Position numbers and translations under genes: made by a program
The notes under the pieces: model-generated
The model's database searches: none
The model's input: the letters and a program-made list of their open reading frames with translations, nothing else
What the model was told of the DNA's origin: nothing
In this document: piece after piece, positions 8,087-16,475 of the stretch
Layout: each line of letters starts with the position of its first letter
Numbering within the stretch: position 1 is the stretch's first letter
Source of the DNA: Candidatus Limimonas egerieequi
GTDB lineage: Bacteria > Bacillota > Clostridia > Oscillospirales > Acutalibacteraceae
Direction of reading: 5' to 3'
Assembly: GCA_018064455.1 (NCBI GenBank)
Contig: JAGHVH010000036.1
Coordinates: 1-49,070 of the forward strand
Length of the DNA: 49,070 nt

Positions 8087-9460
8087 ATGGCATTTGAAGG
8101 CTTATCCGATCGTCTAGAATCTGCGTTTTCTAGACTGAGGAGCAAAGGCTCTTTAACTGACGCTGATGTTAAGGAAGCCATGCGTGAAGTTCGCCTTGCT
8201 TTGCTTGAAGCGGACGTAAGTTACAAAGTTGCAAAAGACTTTACAAATGCAGTAACAGAGAGAGCTATTGGCGCTGAGGTTATGAAAAGCTTAACTCCAG
8301 CCCAAATGGTTATAAAGATAGTAAATGAAGAGCTCACCGAGCTCATGGGTGGCACACAGACAAGGCTTACAATCGCACAGCATCCGCCAACGATTGTTAT
8401 GATGTGTGGTCTCCAAGGTTCAGGTAAAACAACGCACTGCGCCAAAATAGCTAAGAGGCTAAAAGGTGAGAACCACAGGCCATTGCTTGTAGCCTGCGAC
8501 GTTTATAGACCTGCTGCTATTAAGCAGTTACAGGTACTCGGTGAACAGGTTGGCGTTCCAGTATTTGAAATGGGACAGGACAACCCAGTTGTTATTGCAA
8601 AAGAAGCTGTAAAGCTTGCAAAGGATCAAGGTTATGACTATGTATTCCTTGATACCGCAGGCCGTTTACATATAGATGAACAGCTTATGGAAGAGCTTCG
8701 CAATATTAAGGCGGAAGTTCATCCACATGAAATCCTTCTTGTTGTCGACGCGATGACAGGTCAGGATGCAGTTAATGTTGCACAGACATTTAATGATGAT
8801 CTTGGTCTTGACGGTTTGGTACTTACCAAACTTGACGGCGACACCAGAGGTGGTGCTGCTCTTTCGGCAAGAGCAATCACCGGCAAGCCAATCAAGTTTG
8901 TCGGCACAGGTGAAAAGATTGATGATCTTGATGTCTTCCATCCAGACCGAATGGCATCCAGAATTCTCGGCATGGGTGACGTGCTCTCCCTTATCGAGAA
9001 AGCTGAGCAGGAGTTCGATGAACAGACTGCAATAGAACTTGAGAAAAAGCTTCGTAAAAACAAATTTGATCTTAACGACCTTCTTGTTAACTTGCAGCAG
9101 GTTAGAAAACTCGGCCCTATGCAAGATTTGCTTGGAATGATTCCAGGTCTTAGCAAGCAGGCGAAAGATATAGAGGTTGACGAGAAACAGTTTGATAGAC
9201 TTCAAGCTATTATCCAGTCAATGACGCCAGGGGAGAGAGAAAAACCAGACCTTATCAATGGCTCTCGCAAAAAGCGTATCGCTGCTGGTTGCGGACAGAC
9301 CGTTGAGGATGTCAACAGACTTCTCGCTCAGTACAGGCAGATGCAAAAGATGTTTAAGCAAATGAACAGTAAACAGTCCCGCAAGGCAATGAAGAGGATG
9401 ACTAAAAATATGAATCCAAATGATCTTGCAAATATGGACCTCAGTTCTCTTGGCTTATAA
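8087..9460 (+). CDS. ffh: Signal recognition particle GTPase Ffh
   Basis: Ffh is the protein core of the signal recognition particle; it binds signal peptides and 4.5S/SRP RNA and docks with FtsY. The 457-residue product has the N domain, a GTPase G domain with G1 GLQGSGKT (108-115), the DTAGRLH motif, TKLDGD, and a methionine-rich M domain from about residue 300, including the SRP-RNA-binding segment near KKRIAAGCG. Length is normal. It follows ylxM closely and precedes rpsP by 48 bases, in the usual Firmicutes order. I see no SRP RNA gene in this window. Confidence 0.97.
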   Translation: MAFEGLSDRLESAFSRLRSKGSLTDADVKEAMREVRLALLEADVSYKVAKDFTNAVTERAIGAEVMKSLTPAQMVIKIVNEELTELMGGTQTRLTIAQHPPTIVMMCGLQGSGKTTHCAKIAKRLKGENHRPLLVACDVYRPAAIKQLQVLGEQVGVPVFEMGQDNPVVIAKEAVKLAKDQGYDYVFLDTAGRLHIDEQLMEELRNIKAEVHPHEILLVVDAMTGQDAVNVAQTFNDDLGLDGLVLTKLDGDTRGGAALSARAITGKPIKFVGTGEKIDDLDVFHPDRMASRILGMGDVLSLIEKAEQEFDEQTAIELEKKLRKNKFDLNDLLVNLQQVRKLGPMQDLLGMIPGLSKQAKDIEVDEKQFDRLQAIIQSMTPGEREKPDLINGSRKKRIAAGCGQTVEDVNRLLAQYRQMQKMFKQMNSKQSRKAMKRMTKNMNPNDLANMDLSSLGL

Positions 9461-9508
9461 TCGATGCAATCAATTTAGTAAATTTTAATTTCTTGGAGGA
9501 ATTTTAAA

Positions 9509-9754
9509 ATGGCAGTAAAAATTAGACTTAGAAGAATGGGCGCTAAGAAAGCTCCTTTCTATCGTGTAGTAGTAGCAGATTCACGTTTCCCACGTGATGG
9601 TCGTTTCATCGAAGAAATCGGTTACTATGATCCTACTAAGGATCCAGCAGTAATCAAGATTGACGAAGAGAAGGTTCAGCAGTGGATGGCTAATGGCGCA
9701 CAGCCAACAGATACTGTTCGTGCACTTCTTAAGAAGAGCGGAGCTATCAAATAA
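9509..9754 (+). CDS. rpsP: 30S ribosomal protein S16
   Basis: An 81-residue S16 protein of normal length with the family start [19 protein letters not shown] and the conserved [14 protein letters not shown] stretch. S16 binds 16S rRNA early in 30S assembly. A consensus TTGGAGGAA ribosome binding site lies 8-9 bases before the ATG, consistent with strong expression. It is followed after 17 bases by khpA. Confidence 0.97.
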   Translation: MAVKIRLRRMGAKKAPFYRVVVADSRFPRDGRFIEEIGYYDPTKDPAVIKIDEEKVQQWMANGAQPTDTVRALLKKSGAIK

Positions 9755-9771
9755 TTGGAGGGCCATAACTA

Positions 9772-10005
9772 ATGCGTGAATTACTTATTTCAATTGCGCA
9801 GGGCCTTGTAGATGATCCATCTGCAGTCACAGTAGATGTTGATGAGCCAAACGAGAACGGAGTAACAGTTTACCACCTTCACGTAGCACCAGATGATATG
9901 GGACGTGTTATTGGTAAGCAGGGCCGTATCGCAAAGGCTATCCGCACAGTTATGCGTGCATCAGCTAACAAGAATGATGCCCACGTAGCAGTAGAAATTG
10001 ATTAA
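9772..10005 (+). CDS. khpA: KH-domain RNA-binding protein KhpA
   Basis: KhpA (YlqC family) is a 77-residue single KH domain protein that pairs with KhpB/Jag and affects cell division and elongation in some Firmicutes. The GxxG loop of the KH fold is visible as GKQGR within GRVIGKQGRIAKAIR. A GGAGG site precedes the ATG. The rpsP-khpA-rimM-trmD order is the standard ribosome-biogenesis cluster. A hairpin at 10018-10047 separates it from rimM. Confidence 0.94.
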   Translation: MRELLISIAQGLVDDPSAVTVDVDEPNENGVTVYHLHVAPDDMGRVIGKQGRIAKAIRTVMRASANKNDAHVAVEID

Positions 10006-10017
10006 TTTATAAACTTT

Positions 10018-10047
10018 GGCAGGCGGAGGGCTTTGTCTTCGCCTGCC
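10018..10047 (+). terminator. Stem-loop between khpA and rimM
   Basis: GGCAGGCG (10018-10025) pairs perfectly with CGCCTGCC (10040-10047), followed by the weak T run TTGTTAT. This could reduce read-through so that rimM-trmD are made in smaller amounts than S16, or stabilise the upstream mRNA end. It is not a strong terminator. Confidence 0.55.
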
Positions 10048-10076
10048 TTGTTATACCTATTTTTAGGGTGTTTGTT

Positions 10077-10613
10077 ATGTTACTTAAATATCTAGAACTA
10101 GGCAAAATTGTAAGCACACATGGTGTGCGCGGTGAACTCCGTGTTCAGCATTGGTGTGACTCGCCAGACTTTTTCAAAAGTTTTAAGACGGTATACCTTG
10201 GAAAAAACGGTTCAGAACCTATGACGGTTCTGGGCGCGCGTCCACATGGCAACATAATGCTCTTGACTCTTGACGGTATTGATGACCTTGATAAGGCCAA
10301 TACCTTGAGAGGCAAGACTATCTATGTAAGGCGCGAGGACGCGCCACTTGAGGAAGGTCACTATTTCATAGCTGAACTCATCGGATGCAAGGTAGTAGAT
10401 GCGGATGATACGACACGTGAATATGGTGTTGTACGTGATGTGCTTAACACAGGCGCATCGGATATCTGGCAGATTAAGGATAAGGAAGGCCGTGAGTACC
10501 TTCTTCCATCAGTTCCAGGTATTGTTGAAAAAGTTGAAGTTGAAAATGATATTGCATATGTTCGCCCAATAAAAGGTATTTTTGATGAGGGGGAAGAAAT
10601 ACGTGAAGATTGA
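10077..10613 (+). CDS. rimM: Ribosome maturation factor RimM
   Basis: RimM binds S19 and helps mature the 30S head. The 178-residue product shows the N-terminal RimM barrel (LGKIVSTHGVRGELRV) and the C-terminal PRC barrel (AELIGCKVVD through LPSVPGIVEKVEVEN). I choose the ATG at 10077 over a GTG at 10068 because AGGG lies 8-9 bases upstream and the family begins close to the LGKI segment. Its 3' end overlaps the trmD start by 11 bases, indicating translational coupling. Confidence 0.94.
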   Translation: MLLKYLELGKIVSTHGVRGELRVQHWCDSPDFFKSFKTVYLGKNGSEPMTVLGARPHGNIMLLTLDGIDDLDKANTLRGKTIYVRREDAPLEEGHYFIAELIGCKVVDADDTTREYGVVRDVLNTGASDIWQIKDKEGREYLLPSVPGIVEKVEVENDIAYVRPIKGIFDEGEEIRED

Positions 10614-11295
10614 TATTTTGACCCTCTTCCCAGAGATGTGTGAAGCTGTACTCTCTGAGAGCATAATAGGTCGTGCGCGTAGCGCAGGCCATGTTGAAAT
10701 TAACTGTCACAATATCCGTGATTACTCAACAGACAAGCATAATCATGTGGACGACATGCCTTACGGCGGTGGCACAGGTATGATTATGCAAGCGCAGCCA
10801 ATTTATGATGCTTTTATGGATCTCACCAAAAATGGTGAGGAGCCATATCATCTCATATACATGACTCCGCAGGGCAAGACATTAACACAGGAGCGTGTCA
10901 AGGAGCTTGCAAAGCTTGATAAGATAGCAATTCTCTGTGGCCACTATGAAGGTGTCGATGAGAGAGTTATCGACGAACTTGAGCCAGAAGAGATATCGAT
11001 AGGTGACTATGTCTTAACTGGTGGCGAGCTTCCAGCGCTTGCACTTACTGATTCAATCTGTAGGATGTTGCCGGGTGTCCTTCGAAACGATGAGGCATTT
11101 AGCAAAGAGAGTCATTTCGATGGACTTCTTGAGTACCCACAATACACGCGTCCACCAGTGTGGAAGGGACGCGAGGTCCCAGAGGTTTTGTTGTCGGGCC
11201 ACCATGAAAATATAAGCAAATGGCAATATGAACAATCCCTTGAAAGGACCAAAAATAAGCGACAAGACATGTATGATAAATTTGTGCAAAATTAA
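10603..11295 (+). CDS. trmD: tRNA (guanine-37-N1) methyltransferase TrmD
   Basis: TrmD methylates G37 of tRNAs with SAM and prevents +1 frameshifting. The 230-residue product has the SPOUT trefoil-knot signature, with GHYEGVDERV and ISIGDYVLTGGELPAL. I use the GTG at 10603, giving MKIDILTLFPEMCEAVL, the canonical start, with GAGGGGG 9 bases upstream; an in-frame TTG at 10582 is less likely. In most Firmicutes rplS follows trmD, but here the next gene is HPr with its own promoter, so the operon ends at trmD. Confidence 0.96.
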   Translation: MKIDILTLFPEMCEAVLSESIIGRARSAGHVEINCHNIRDYSTDKHNHVDDMPYGGGTGMIMQAQPIYDAFMDLTKNGEEPYHLIYMTPQGKTLTQERVKELAKLDKIAILCGHYEGVDERVIDELEPEEISIGDYVLTGGELPALALTDSICRMLPGVLRNDEAFSKESHFDGLLEYPQYTRPPVWKGREVPEVLLSGHHENISKWQYEQSLERTKNKRQDMYDKFVQN

Positions 11296-11429
11296 CAACA
11301 CAAATTAAATGCAATAGTTTTAACCTAGAAAAAACTGTGAAAATTGTCCAAAGATTACCCTCTGTATATGTCGAACTTTGACCTCTATAACGAAGTTTAT
11401 TTAAAAGAGTAGAAAAGCAATTTTTTTCG

Positions 11430-11458
11430 TTGACGAAGGTATTCTTGTTGTTTATAAT
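11430..11458 (+). promoter_or_regulatory. ptsH promoter
   Basis: TTGACG (11430-11435) and TATAAT (11453-11458) are separated by 17 bp. This near-consensus promoter drives the HPr gene. The 130 bases between trmD and this promoter hold no gene I can recognise. Confidence 0.75.
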
Positions 11459-11500
11459 GTTGTCAAATCAAAATACAATGGAAATTGTGAGGGAAATATT

Positions 11501-11764
11501 ATGTACGTAAAAGACGTTAAAGTTCAAAATCAGGTAGGTCTTCACGCTCGTCCAGCAACATTCTTCATCCAGAAGGCTAATGAATTCAAGTCATCAATCT
11601 GGGTTGAGAAGGATGAGAGAAGAGTAAACGCTAAGAGCCTTCTTGGTGTTCTTTCACTTGGTATCATGGGTGGTACAGAGATCCGCATCATGGCTGGCGG
11701 TTCAGACGAAGAGGAAGCTGTTGAAGCATTAGTAGCTCTCGTAGAATCTGGTTTTGCTGAGTAA
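11501..11764 (+). CDS. ptsH: Phosphocarrier protein HPr
   Basis: HPr relays phosphate from EI to the sugar-specific EII enzymes of the PTS; in Firmicutes Ser46 phosphorylation by HprK makes it a CcpA co-repressor. The 87-residue product has His15 in GLHARPA and Ser46 in NAKSLLGV, so both phosphorylation sites are present and this is HPr rather than Crh. A GAGGG site precedes the ATG. It is a single-gene unit with its own promoter (11430-11458) and terminator (11786-11813). No PTS enzyme I gene lies beside it. Confidence 0.93.
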   Translation: MYVKDVKVQNQVGLHARPATFFIQKANEFKSSIWVEKDERRVNAKSLLGVLSLGIMGGTEIRIMAGGSDEEEAVEALVALVESGFAE

Positions 11765-11785
11765 TATTTCGTTTTTGTATATTGA

Positions 11786-11818
11786 AGCACACTGCTAGTG
11801 ATAGCGGTGTGCTTTTTG
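11786..11818 (+). terminator. Intrinsic terminator after ptsH
   Basis: A 12-bp stem (11786-11797 with 11802-11813, one G-T wobble) with GTGA loop is followed by five T residues. It separates ptsH from uvrC, which starts 26 bases further on. Confidence 0.85.
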
Positions 11819-11843
11819 TCGTTAATTGGAGGTGAATTGTGTA

Positions 11844-13658
11844 GTGGAGTCACAAAATCCAAGAATTAAATATCTAAGAGACAAAGCTATGCATTTGCCT
11901 TTGCTCCCTGGCGTTTACATCATGAAAAACGAAAAGGGAGAAATAATTTATATAGGTAAGGCGAAGCTTTTAAAGAATAGGGTGAGCCAGTACTTTGGCT
12001 CACAGAACAGGCATAACACCAAGGTTCGCCGCATGGTTGATAATGTATATGATTTCGATCATATTTTGACCGCCTCAGAGTATGAGGCACTCGTTTTAGA
12101 GTGCAGTTTAATTAAGCAAAATAAGCCAAAATATAACATCCTTTTAAAGGATGACAAAGGCTATAAATATATCAAGATTACCAATGAACCATGGCGCAGA
12201 CTCCAAAACGCAAAACAGCGCGCAGATGACGGTGCTACGTACATTGGCCCATATATCAGTGGCTTTGTTGTCAAGGAATCACTTGACGCTGCGCTCAAGA
12301 TTTTTCAACTTCCACAGTGTGGCAAAACTTTCCCTGTAAAAACTAAGACAAGACCTTGTCTTAACTATCATATGAATCAGTGCAAGGCACCTTGCGCGGG
12401 CAAAATGAAAAAGGCTGAGTATGACGCTGCCGTTGATGATGCGATTGAGTTCCTCAAAGGCGGTACAAAAGAGTACATCAAAGTGCTTGAAGCACGTATG
12501 GAGATGTATTCAGAAAACCTTGAATTTGAAAAGGCAGCAGAGGTTAGGGATCGCATCAATGCAATCAAGAGATTGACCGAAAAACAGCAGGTAATTTTCA
12601 GCGGAACAGACACTAAGGATATATTCGCTTTAGCCCGTAACGATGAGGAAATCTGCTTTAATGTGCTTCGCTTTGTTGACGGTAGGTTGACGGGCTCAAT
12701 CAACTATTTTACAGAGCTTGATGAGACACTTGAAAATACTCGCTCTGAGATGATTAAACGCTTTTATTCCTCGCACGATAACATACCAAAGATGGTAATC
12801 CTTGATGGTGAGTCTGATGACATGGAGTTGCTCGCACAGTGGCTTACTGATTTGAGGGGCACCAAGGTGGATGTTTTTGTTCCTCAAAAAGGTCGTCAGA
12901 TGGACATTGTTTCAATGTCTAAAAACAATGCTTATGAGGCACTTGCACAGAAAAAATCCAAGTCCAAAGCAGACTCTGCTGTTATCGAACTTGGCGAACT
13001 TTTGGGCCTTTCTAAGGCTCCAGAGTATATAGAGTCATACGACATAAGCCACACGGCAGGCGCCGATACTGTTGGCGGAATGGTTGTGTTCAAAAACGGC
13101 GCGCCGTACAAGTCGGGATACCGCAAATTCATCGTAAATGATGTTGTTGGCGGTGACGACCTTGGCGCAATGCGCGAGGTCTTGACACGCCGATTTAGCC
13201 ATCAAAACGACGATGAATTTCCACGTCTTCCCGACCTTATCCTAATGGATGGTGGCGAGAATCAAGTTAATGTAGCACTAGAGGTTTTAAAGTCATATGG
13301 CCTTAATATTCCAGTTTTTGGAATGGTTAAGGACCAGAAGCATAAAACTCGTGCCATAACAGTAGATGGTGGCGAAATTACAATTAGCGCAACCCGTAAG
13401 GTCTTTACTCTTGTATCTGCAATACAAGAGGAGGTACACCGCTTTGCAATTTCCTACCACCATGCAAAGCATCAGAAAAATGCAAAGCAGAGTGAACTTA
13501 CATCAATTGAGGGTATTGGACAGAAGAAAGCTGAGATTTTGTGGCGTGAATTCAAGACGCTTGACAGGATTAAGAGGGCTGATATTGACACTCTCGCAAG
13601 CGTAAAGGGTATCTCTGTCAAAGATGCTGTAAATATTAAAAATCATTTTTCGAAGTGA
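11844..13658 (+). CDS. uvrC: Excinuclease ABC subunit UvrC
   Basis: UvrC makes both incisions in nucleotide excision repair. The 604-residue product has the N-terminal GIY-YIG nuclease (LPGVYIMKN and IIYIGKAK), a cysteine cluster near residues 155-185, a UVR domain for UvrB contact around residues 205-240, the RNase H-like endonuclease domain (SYDISHTAGADTVGGMVVF) and C-terminal helix-hairpin-helix motifs (SIEGIGQKKAE). I place the start at GTG 11844 because GGAGGTG lies 10 bases upstream; a TTG at 11826 would overlap that site. No uvrA or uvrB is nearby. Confidence 0.95.
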   Translation: MESQNPRIKYLRDKAMHLPLLPGVYIMKNEKGEIIYIGKAKLLKNRVSQYFGSQNRHNTKVRRMVDNVYDFDHILTASEYEALVLECSLIKQNKPKYNILLKDDKGYKYIKITNEPWRRLQNAKQRADDGATYIGPYISGFVVKESLDAALKIFQLPQCGKTFPVKTKTRPCLNYHMNQCKAPCAGKMKKAEYDAAVDDAIEFLKGGTKEYIKVLEARMEMYSENLEFEKAAEVRDRINAIKRLTEKQQVIFSGTDTKDIFALARNDEEICFNVLRFVDGRLTGSINYFTELDETLENTRSEMIKRFYSSHDNIPKMVILDGESDDMELLAQWLTDLRGTKVDVFVPQKGRQMDIVSMSKNNAYEALAQKKSKSKADSAVIELGELLGLSKAPEYIESYDISHTAGADTVGGMVVFKNGAPYKSGYRKFIVNDVVGGDDLGAMREVLTRRFSHQNDDEFPRLPDLILMDGGENQVNVALEVLKSYGLNIPVFGMVKDQKHKTRAITVDGGEITISATRKVFTLVSAIQEEVHRFAISYHHAKHQKNAKQSELTSIEGIGQKKAEILWREFKTLDRIKRADIDTLASVKGISVKDAVNIKNHFSK

Positions 13659-13661
13659 TGT

Positions 13662-13690
13662 TTACAAAAGATAACTTTTAATGGTATAAT
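13662..13690 (+). promoter_or_regulatory. Promoter of rsmD-coaD-coiled-coil-rsuA operon
   Basis: TTTACA (13662-13667) and a perfect TATAAT (13685-13690) are separated by 17 bp and begin right after the uvrC stop codon. Confidence 0.7.
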
Positions 13691-13716
13691 TAATTGTTTT
13701 ATTAAGGAGGCGTGTT

Positions 13717-14271
13717 ATGAGAGTCATTACAGGAACTGCTCGTGGTATGAAACTTACGACCCTAGAAGGACTTGATGTACGCCCAACAACAGACCAGGTT
13801 AAGGAGTCTATTTTTAGCATCATCCAGTTTGAGGTGGAGGGTGCAAGGGTGCTCGATTTGTTTGCTGGTTCTGGTCAGCTCGGTATCGAGGCGTTAAGCC
13901 GAGGCGCTTCAAGCGCAATCTTTATTGATCAAAGTCGTGCTGCGATAAATGTGATCAATGAAAACTTAGAGCATACCAAGCTTGCAAAAAATGCAATTGT
14001 AAAAAATGAGGATAGTTTAGGCTTCCTTGATTTTTCAAAGGATACATTTGACATTGCATTTTTGGACCCACCTTATGGCAAGGGACTGATTGAAGCAGCT
14101 CTGCCAAAACTGGTGGAACGCATGTCAGATGCAGGTGTGATAATTTGTGAGACTTCCAAGGAGGAGTCACTTCCAAGTGAGGTCGGCAAATTTTATCAAA
14201 AACGTGAGTATAAGTACGGCAAGATTAAACTTACCGTCTTTAGAGTGAAAGAGGAGAATTCTAATGATTAG
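13717..14271 (+). CDS. rsmD: 16S rRNA m2G966 methyltransferase RsmD
   Basis: RsmD methylates the exocyclic N2 of G966 in 16S rRNA using SAM. The 184-residue product shows the family N-terminus MRVITGTARGMKL, motif I LDLFAGSGQLGIEALSRGA and the catalytic DPPY at 117-120. An AAGGAGG site precedes the ATG. Its last 8 bases overlap coaD, the standard rsmD-coaD pairing. Confidence 0.95.
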   Translation: MRVITGTARGMKLTTLEGLDVRPTTDQVKESIFSIIQFEVEGARVLDLFAGSGQLGIEALSRGASSAIFIDQSRAAINVINENLEHTKLAKNAIVKNEDSLGFLDFSKDTFDIAFLDPPYGKGLIEAALPKLVERMSDAGVIICETSKEESLPSEVGKFYQKREYKYGKIKLTVFRVKEENSND

Positions 14272-14752
14272 AGCGTTATGCCCTGGTAGTTTTGATCCAG
14301 TGACCAACGGCCATATTGATATCATTGAACGCGCAGCAGAGATGTTTGATGAGGTTGTCGTTGTTGTTATGACAAACTATCACAAGATGGGCAATTATGC
14401 TTTCTCACCTGAGGAGCGAGCAGCGCTTCTTGAAAAGGCAACAGCACATTTGCCAAATGTAAAAGTTGATGCCTATGATGGACTTGTTGCTGATTATGCA
14501 AAACAGCATGATATCAAGGTACTAGTTAAGGGCCTTAGAGCTTTGTCAGACTTTGATTCAGAGTTCCAGCAGGCACTAGCAAACCGTAAATTGAATTCAA
14601 ATCTTGAAACAGTATTTATTGCGACTAGGGCAGAGAACATGTATTTAAGTTCAAGCCTTGTTCGACAGATTGCTGAATATGGAGGAGACATAAGCGAATT
14701 CGTACCAGCTACTGTTTTAGACGATATAGCAAATCACTTAAGAAAGGACTGA
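14264..14752 (+). CDS. coaD: Phosphopantetheine adenylyltransferase CoaD
   Basis: CoaD transfers AMP from ATP to 4'-phosphopantetheine, the penultimate step of coenzyme A synthesis. The 162-residue product has the nucleotidyltransferase signature CPGSFDPVTNGH with TNGH at 14-17, and the C-terminal YLSSSLVRQIAEYGGD segment that holds the second nucleotide-binding motif. The ATG lies inside rsmD with GAGGAG upstream, so translation is coupled. A coiled-coil protein gene follows after 4 bases. Confidence 0.96.
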   Translation: MIRALCPGSFDPVTNGHIDIIERAAEMFDEVVVVVMTNYHKMGNYAFSPEERAALLEKATAHLPNVKVDAYDGLVADYAKQHDIKVLVKGLRALSDFDSEFQQALANRKLNSNLETVFIATRAENMYLSSSLVRQIAEYGGDISEFVPATVLDDIANHLRKD

Positions 14753-14756
14753 TTTT

Positions 14757-15629
14757 ATGGCTTCGATAGAAGAGCTTCTTGACGAGATGGAAGATATACT
14801 CGCAGAAGCGAAGGGCAAAGCTTTTTCCAGTAGGGCAACTGTCGATGTAGAAGCCTTAAAAGAAGTTATTGCTGATGTAAGAGCTAATTTCCCACAGGAA
14901 ATTATGCAGGCACAGTTACTTGCGTCCGAGCGCCGTGAGATTTTGGAACGCGCTAAACGTGATGCTGGTGCAGCACTTGAGGATTCCAAGATTATCAGCC
15001 GTGACCTTATGGAGTCTGCTGAGAGGCGCTCTAAGGAAATGGATGCAGAGACTAATCGCAGAACTGAGGAGCTTATGCGTGCTACTCAGGCTAAAGCGCA
15101 GGAACTCATCGCTGCTGCGCAGCGTGAGGCTGAGCGTATTGCGTCAAAAGAAAACATAGTTGTCGTTGCTCAGACAGAGGCCGATAGGATTAAGTCTGAG
15201 GCTGACAAGTATTATGAATCTGCAAAAGCAGACGCTCAGCGTATGCTTAGTGAAGCAGAGGAAAAGTCAAATGAAAAGGTTAGGGCCGCTGAAAAGTGGG
15301 CACACGACTTAAAGGCAAACGCTGGTGCTTATGTAAACGATATAGTTGTTGATGCTGAGTATCGTATTGGCAAGAGCTATGATGAGATTAGAACTCTTCA
15401 GCAGAGTCTTCTCAGCGCTAGCAAAAAAGCAAATGCCAAGAGAAAGCCACAGCAGTCAAATCCTGCATTTGCTCCAGCAAAGAAAAAGCCTGCTTCTGTT
15501 AAGAAAACAGAACCAGAATTAATAGTACATCAGTCAGTTATTGATATCCCACTTGATGAGGACTTCAATAATGCATTAGAAGATGATCCACCACTTCACG
15601 AGAAATCAAATTACAATATAGAATTATGA
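14757..15629 (+). CDS. coaD-linked coiled-coil protein (ATPase subunit H/DivIVA-like in shape)
   Basis: This 290-residue protein is almost entirely charged helix: heptad-like Ala/Glu/Lys/Arg sequence runs from about residue 5 to 220, followed by a basic KKKP-type linker and an acidic C-terminal tail. Clostridial genomes commonly carry such a gene directly after coaD, often labelled ATPase or vacuolar ATP synthase subunit H-like; I see no nucleotide-binding motif, so ATPase is a misnomer. There is no signal peptide or membrane segment. The start is an ATG 4 bases after coaD, with AAGGA upstream. Its ATGA stop/start overlap with the next gene implies coupled translation. A scaffold role, possibly in division or envelope organisation, is inference from shape only. 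Confidence 0.72.
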   Translation: MASIEELLDEMEDILAEAKGKAFSSRATVDVEALKEVIADVRANFPQEIMQAQLLASERREILERAKRDAGAALEDSKIISRDLMESAERRSKEMDAETNRRTEELMRATQAKAQELIAAAQREAERIASKENIVVVAQTEADRIKSEADKYYESAKADAQRMLSEAEEKSNEKVRAAEKWAHDLKANAGAYVNDIVVDAEYRIGKSYDEIRTLQQSLLSASKKANAKRKPQQSNPAFAPAKKKPASVKKTEPELIVHQSVIDIPLDEDFNNALEDDPPLHEKSNYNIEL

Positions 15630-16321
15630 GACTAGACAGACTTATAGCATCCCAAGGACAGTATTCCAGGAACGATGTTAAAAAGTTAATAAGACAGGGT
15701 CTCGTAGTTGTAAATGGGGAAACTGTGAAAGACTCTGACTTGCAAGTTGATTGCAAGTCGGAGATTTCTATTTGTGGAAAACCTTTTAAGTATAAAGAAC
15801 ATATATATATTATGCTCAACAAGCCTCAGGGCGTTGTCAGTGCGACTGACGACAGGACTCACAAGACCGTGCTTGATTTAGTTCCAGACGAACTAAAACG
15901 TGACGGACTTTTCCCAGCTGGTCGTCTTGACGCTGACACGACGGGCTTTGTTTTAATCACAGATGATGGCGATTTTGCACACAAAATGCTTTCGCCTAAG
16001 AGCCATGTGAGCAAGACGTATATTGCAACGCTTGCAGACCCACTGAGTGATGAAGATATAAAAATACTTGAGCAGGGAATAACGCTAAAAGATGGTTATG
16101 AGTGTCTTCCGGCTACAATAAATCGCCTTGAAAAAAATAATTTTGAAATAATTATTTGCGAGGGAAAATATCACCAAATTAAGCGTATGTTTGGTGCTGT
16201 TGGGAACAAGGTTTTAGCGCTAAAACGCACAAAAATCGGTGGTCTACCACTAGATATAGACCTAAAAGAGGGATTTTGTCGTGAAATTACACAAGAGGAA
16301 TTAGGTGAAATAACTACCTAA
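15626..16321 (+). CDS. RsuA/RluB-type pseudouridine synthase
   Basis: A 231-residue pseudouridine synthase with an N-terminal S4 RNA-binding domain (MRLDRLIASQGQYSRND) and the RsuA-family catalytic motif GRLDADTTG at 99-107, with D102 the expected nucleophile. The late family motif EGKYHQIKRMFGAVGN is present. Length matches RsuA better than the longer RluB, so 16S U516 is a likely target, but the RNA substrate cannot be decided here. The start overlaps the coiled-coil gene in ATGA. It is the last gene of the rsmD operon; no clear terminator follows. Confidence 0.9.
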   Translation: MRLDRLIASQGQYSRNDVKKLIRQGLVVVNGETVKDSDLQVDCKSEISICGKPFKYKEHIYIMLNKPQGVVSATDDRTHKTVLDLVPDELKRDGLFPAGRLDADTTGFVLITDDGDFAHKMLSPKSHVSKTYIATLADPLSDEDIKILEQGITLKDGYECLPATINRLEKNNFEIIICEGKYHQIKRMFGAVGNKVLALKRTKIGGLPLDIDLKEGFCREITQEELGEITT

Positions 16322-16402
16322 AAACGCCCTCTGTTTTTATGCGATTTATACGAATAGCTTGCTTTCTATTGTACATTTTTATGAAAAAACGTGCAAAAAA
16401 CG

Positions 16403-16431
16403 TTGCATTTTCACAAATAGTTGTGTAAAAT
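16403..16431 (+). promoter_or_regulatory. Promoter of the PucR/CdaR-type regulator
   Basis: TTGCAT (16403-16408) and TAAAAT (16426-16431) are separated by 17 bp. The spacer is filled by the palindrome described in the next entry, so a bound protein would block RNA polymerase. Confidence 0.6.
16412..16425. promoter_or_regulatory. CACAA-N4-TTGTG palindrome inside the promoter
   Basis: CACAAATAGTTGTG is a perfect 5-4-5 palindrome, extended on both sides by T and A runs. It shares both half-sites with 7538-7551. Its location in the -35/-10 spacer makes an operator likely; autoregulation by the downstream regulator is one possibility. Confidence 0.5.
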
Positions 16432-16475
16432 GTTAAATACGTTGATTATTGAAATTGCACAAAGGGGAGCATTTT

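Noticed and set aside
8666-9205. 179-residue leftward open frame inside ffh
   Set aside because: It lies antisense to the conserved GTPase and M domains of ffh, with no ribosome binding site or recognisable motif.
16412-16425. Rex (redox repressor) box
   Set aside because: Rex sites read TTGTGAA-N4-TTCACAA. Here the half-sites are in the opposite order (CACAA-N4-TTGTG), so the match is only superficial.
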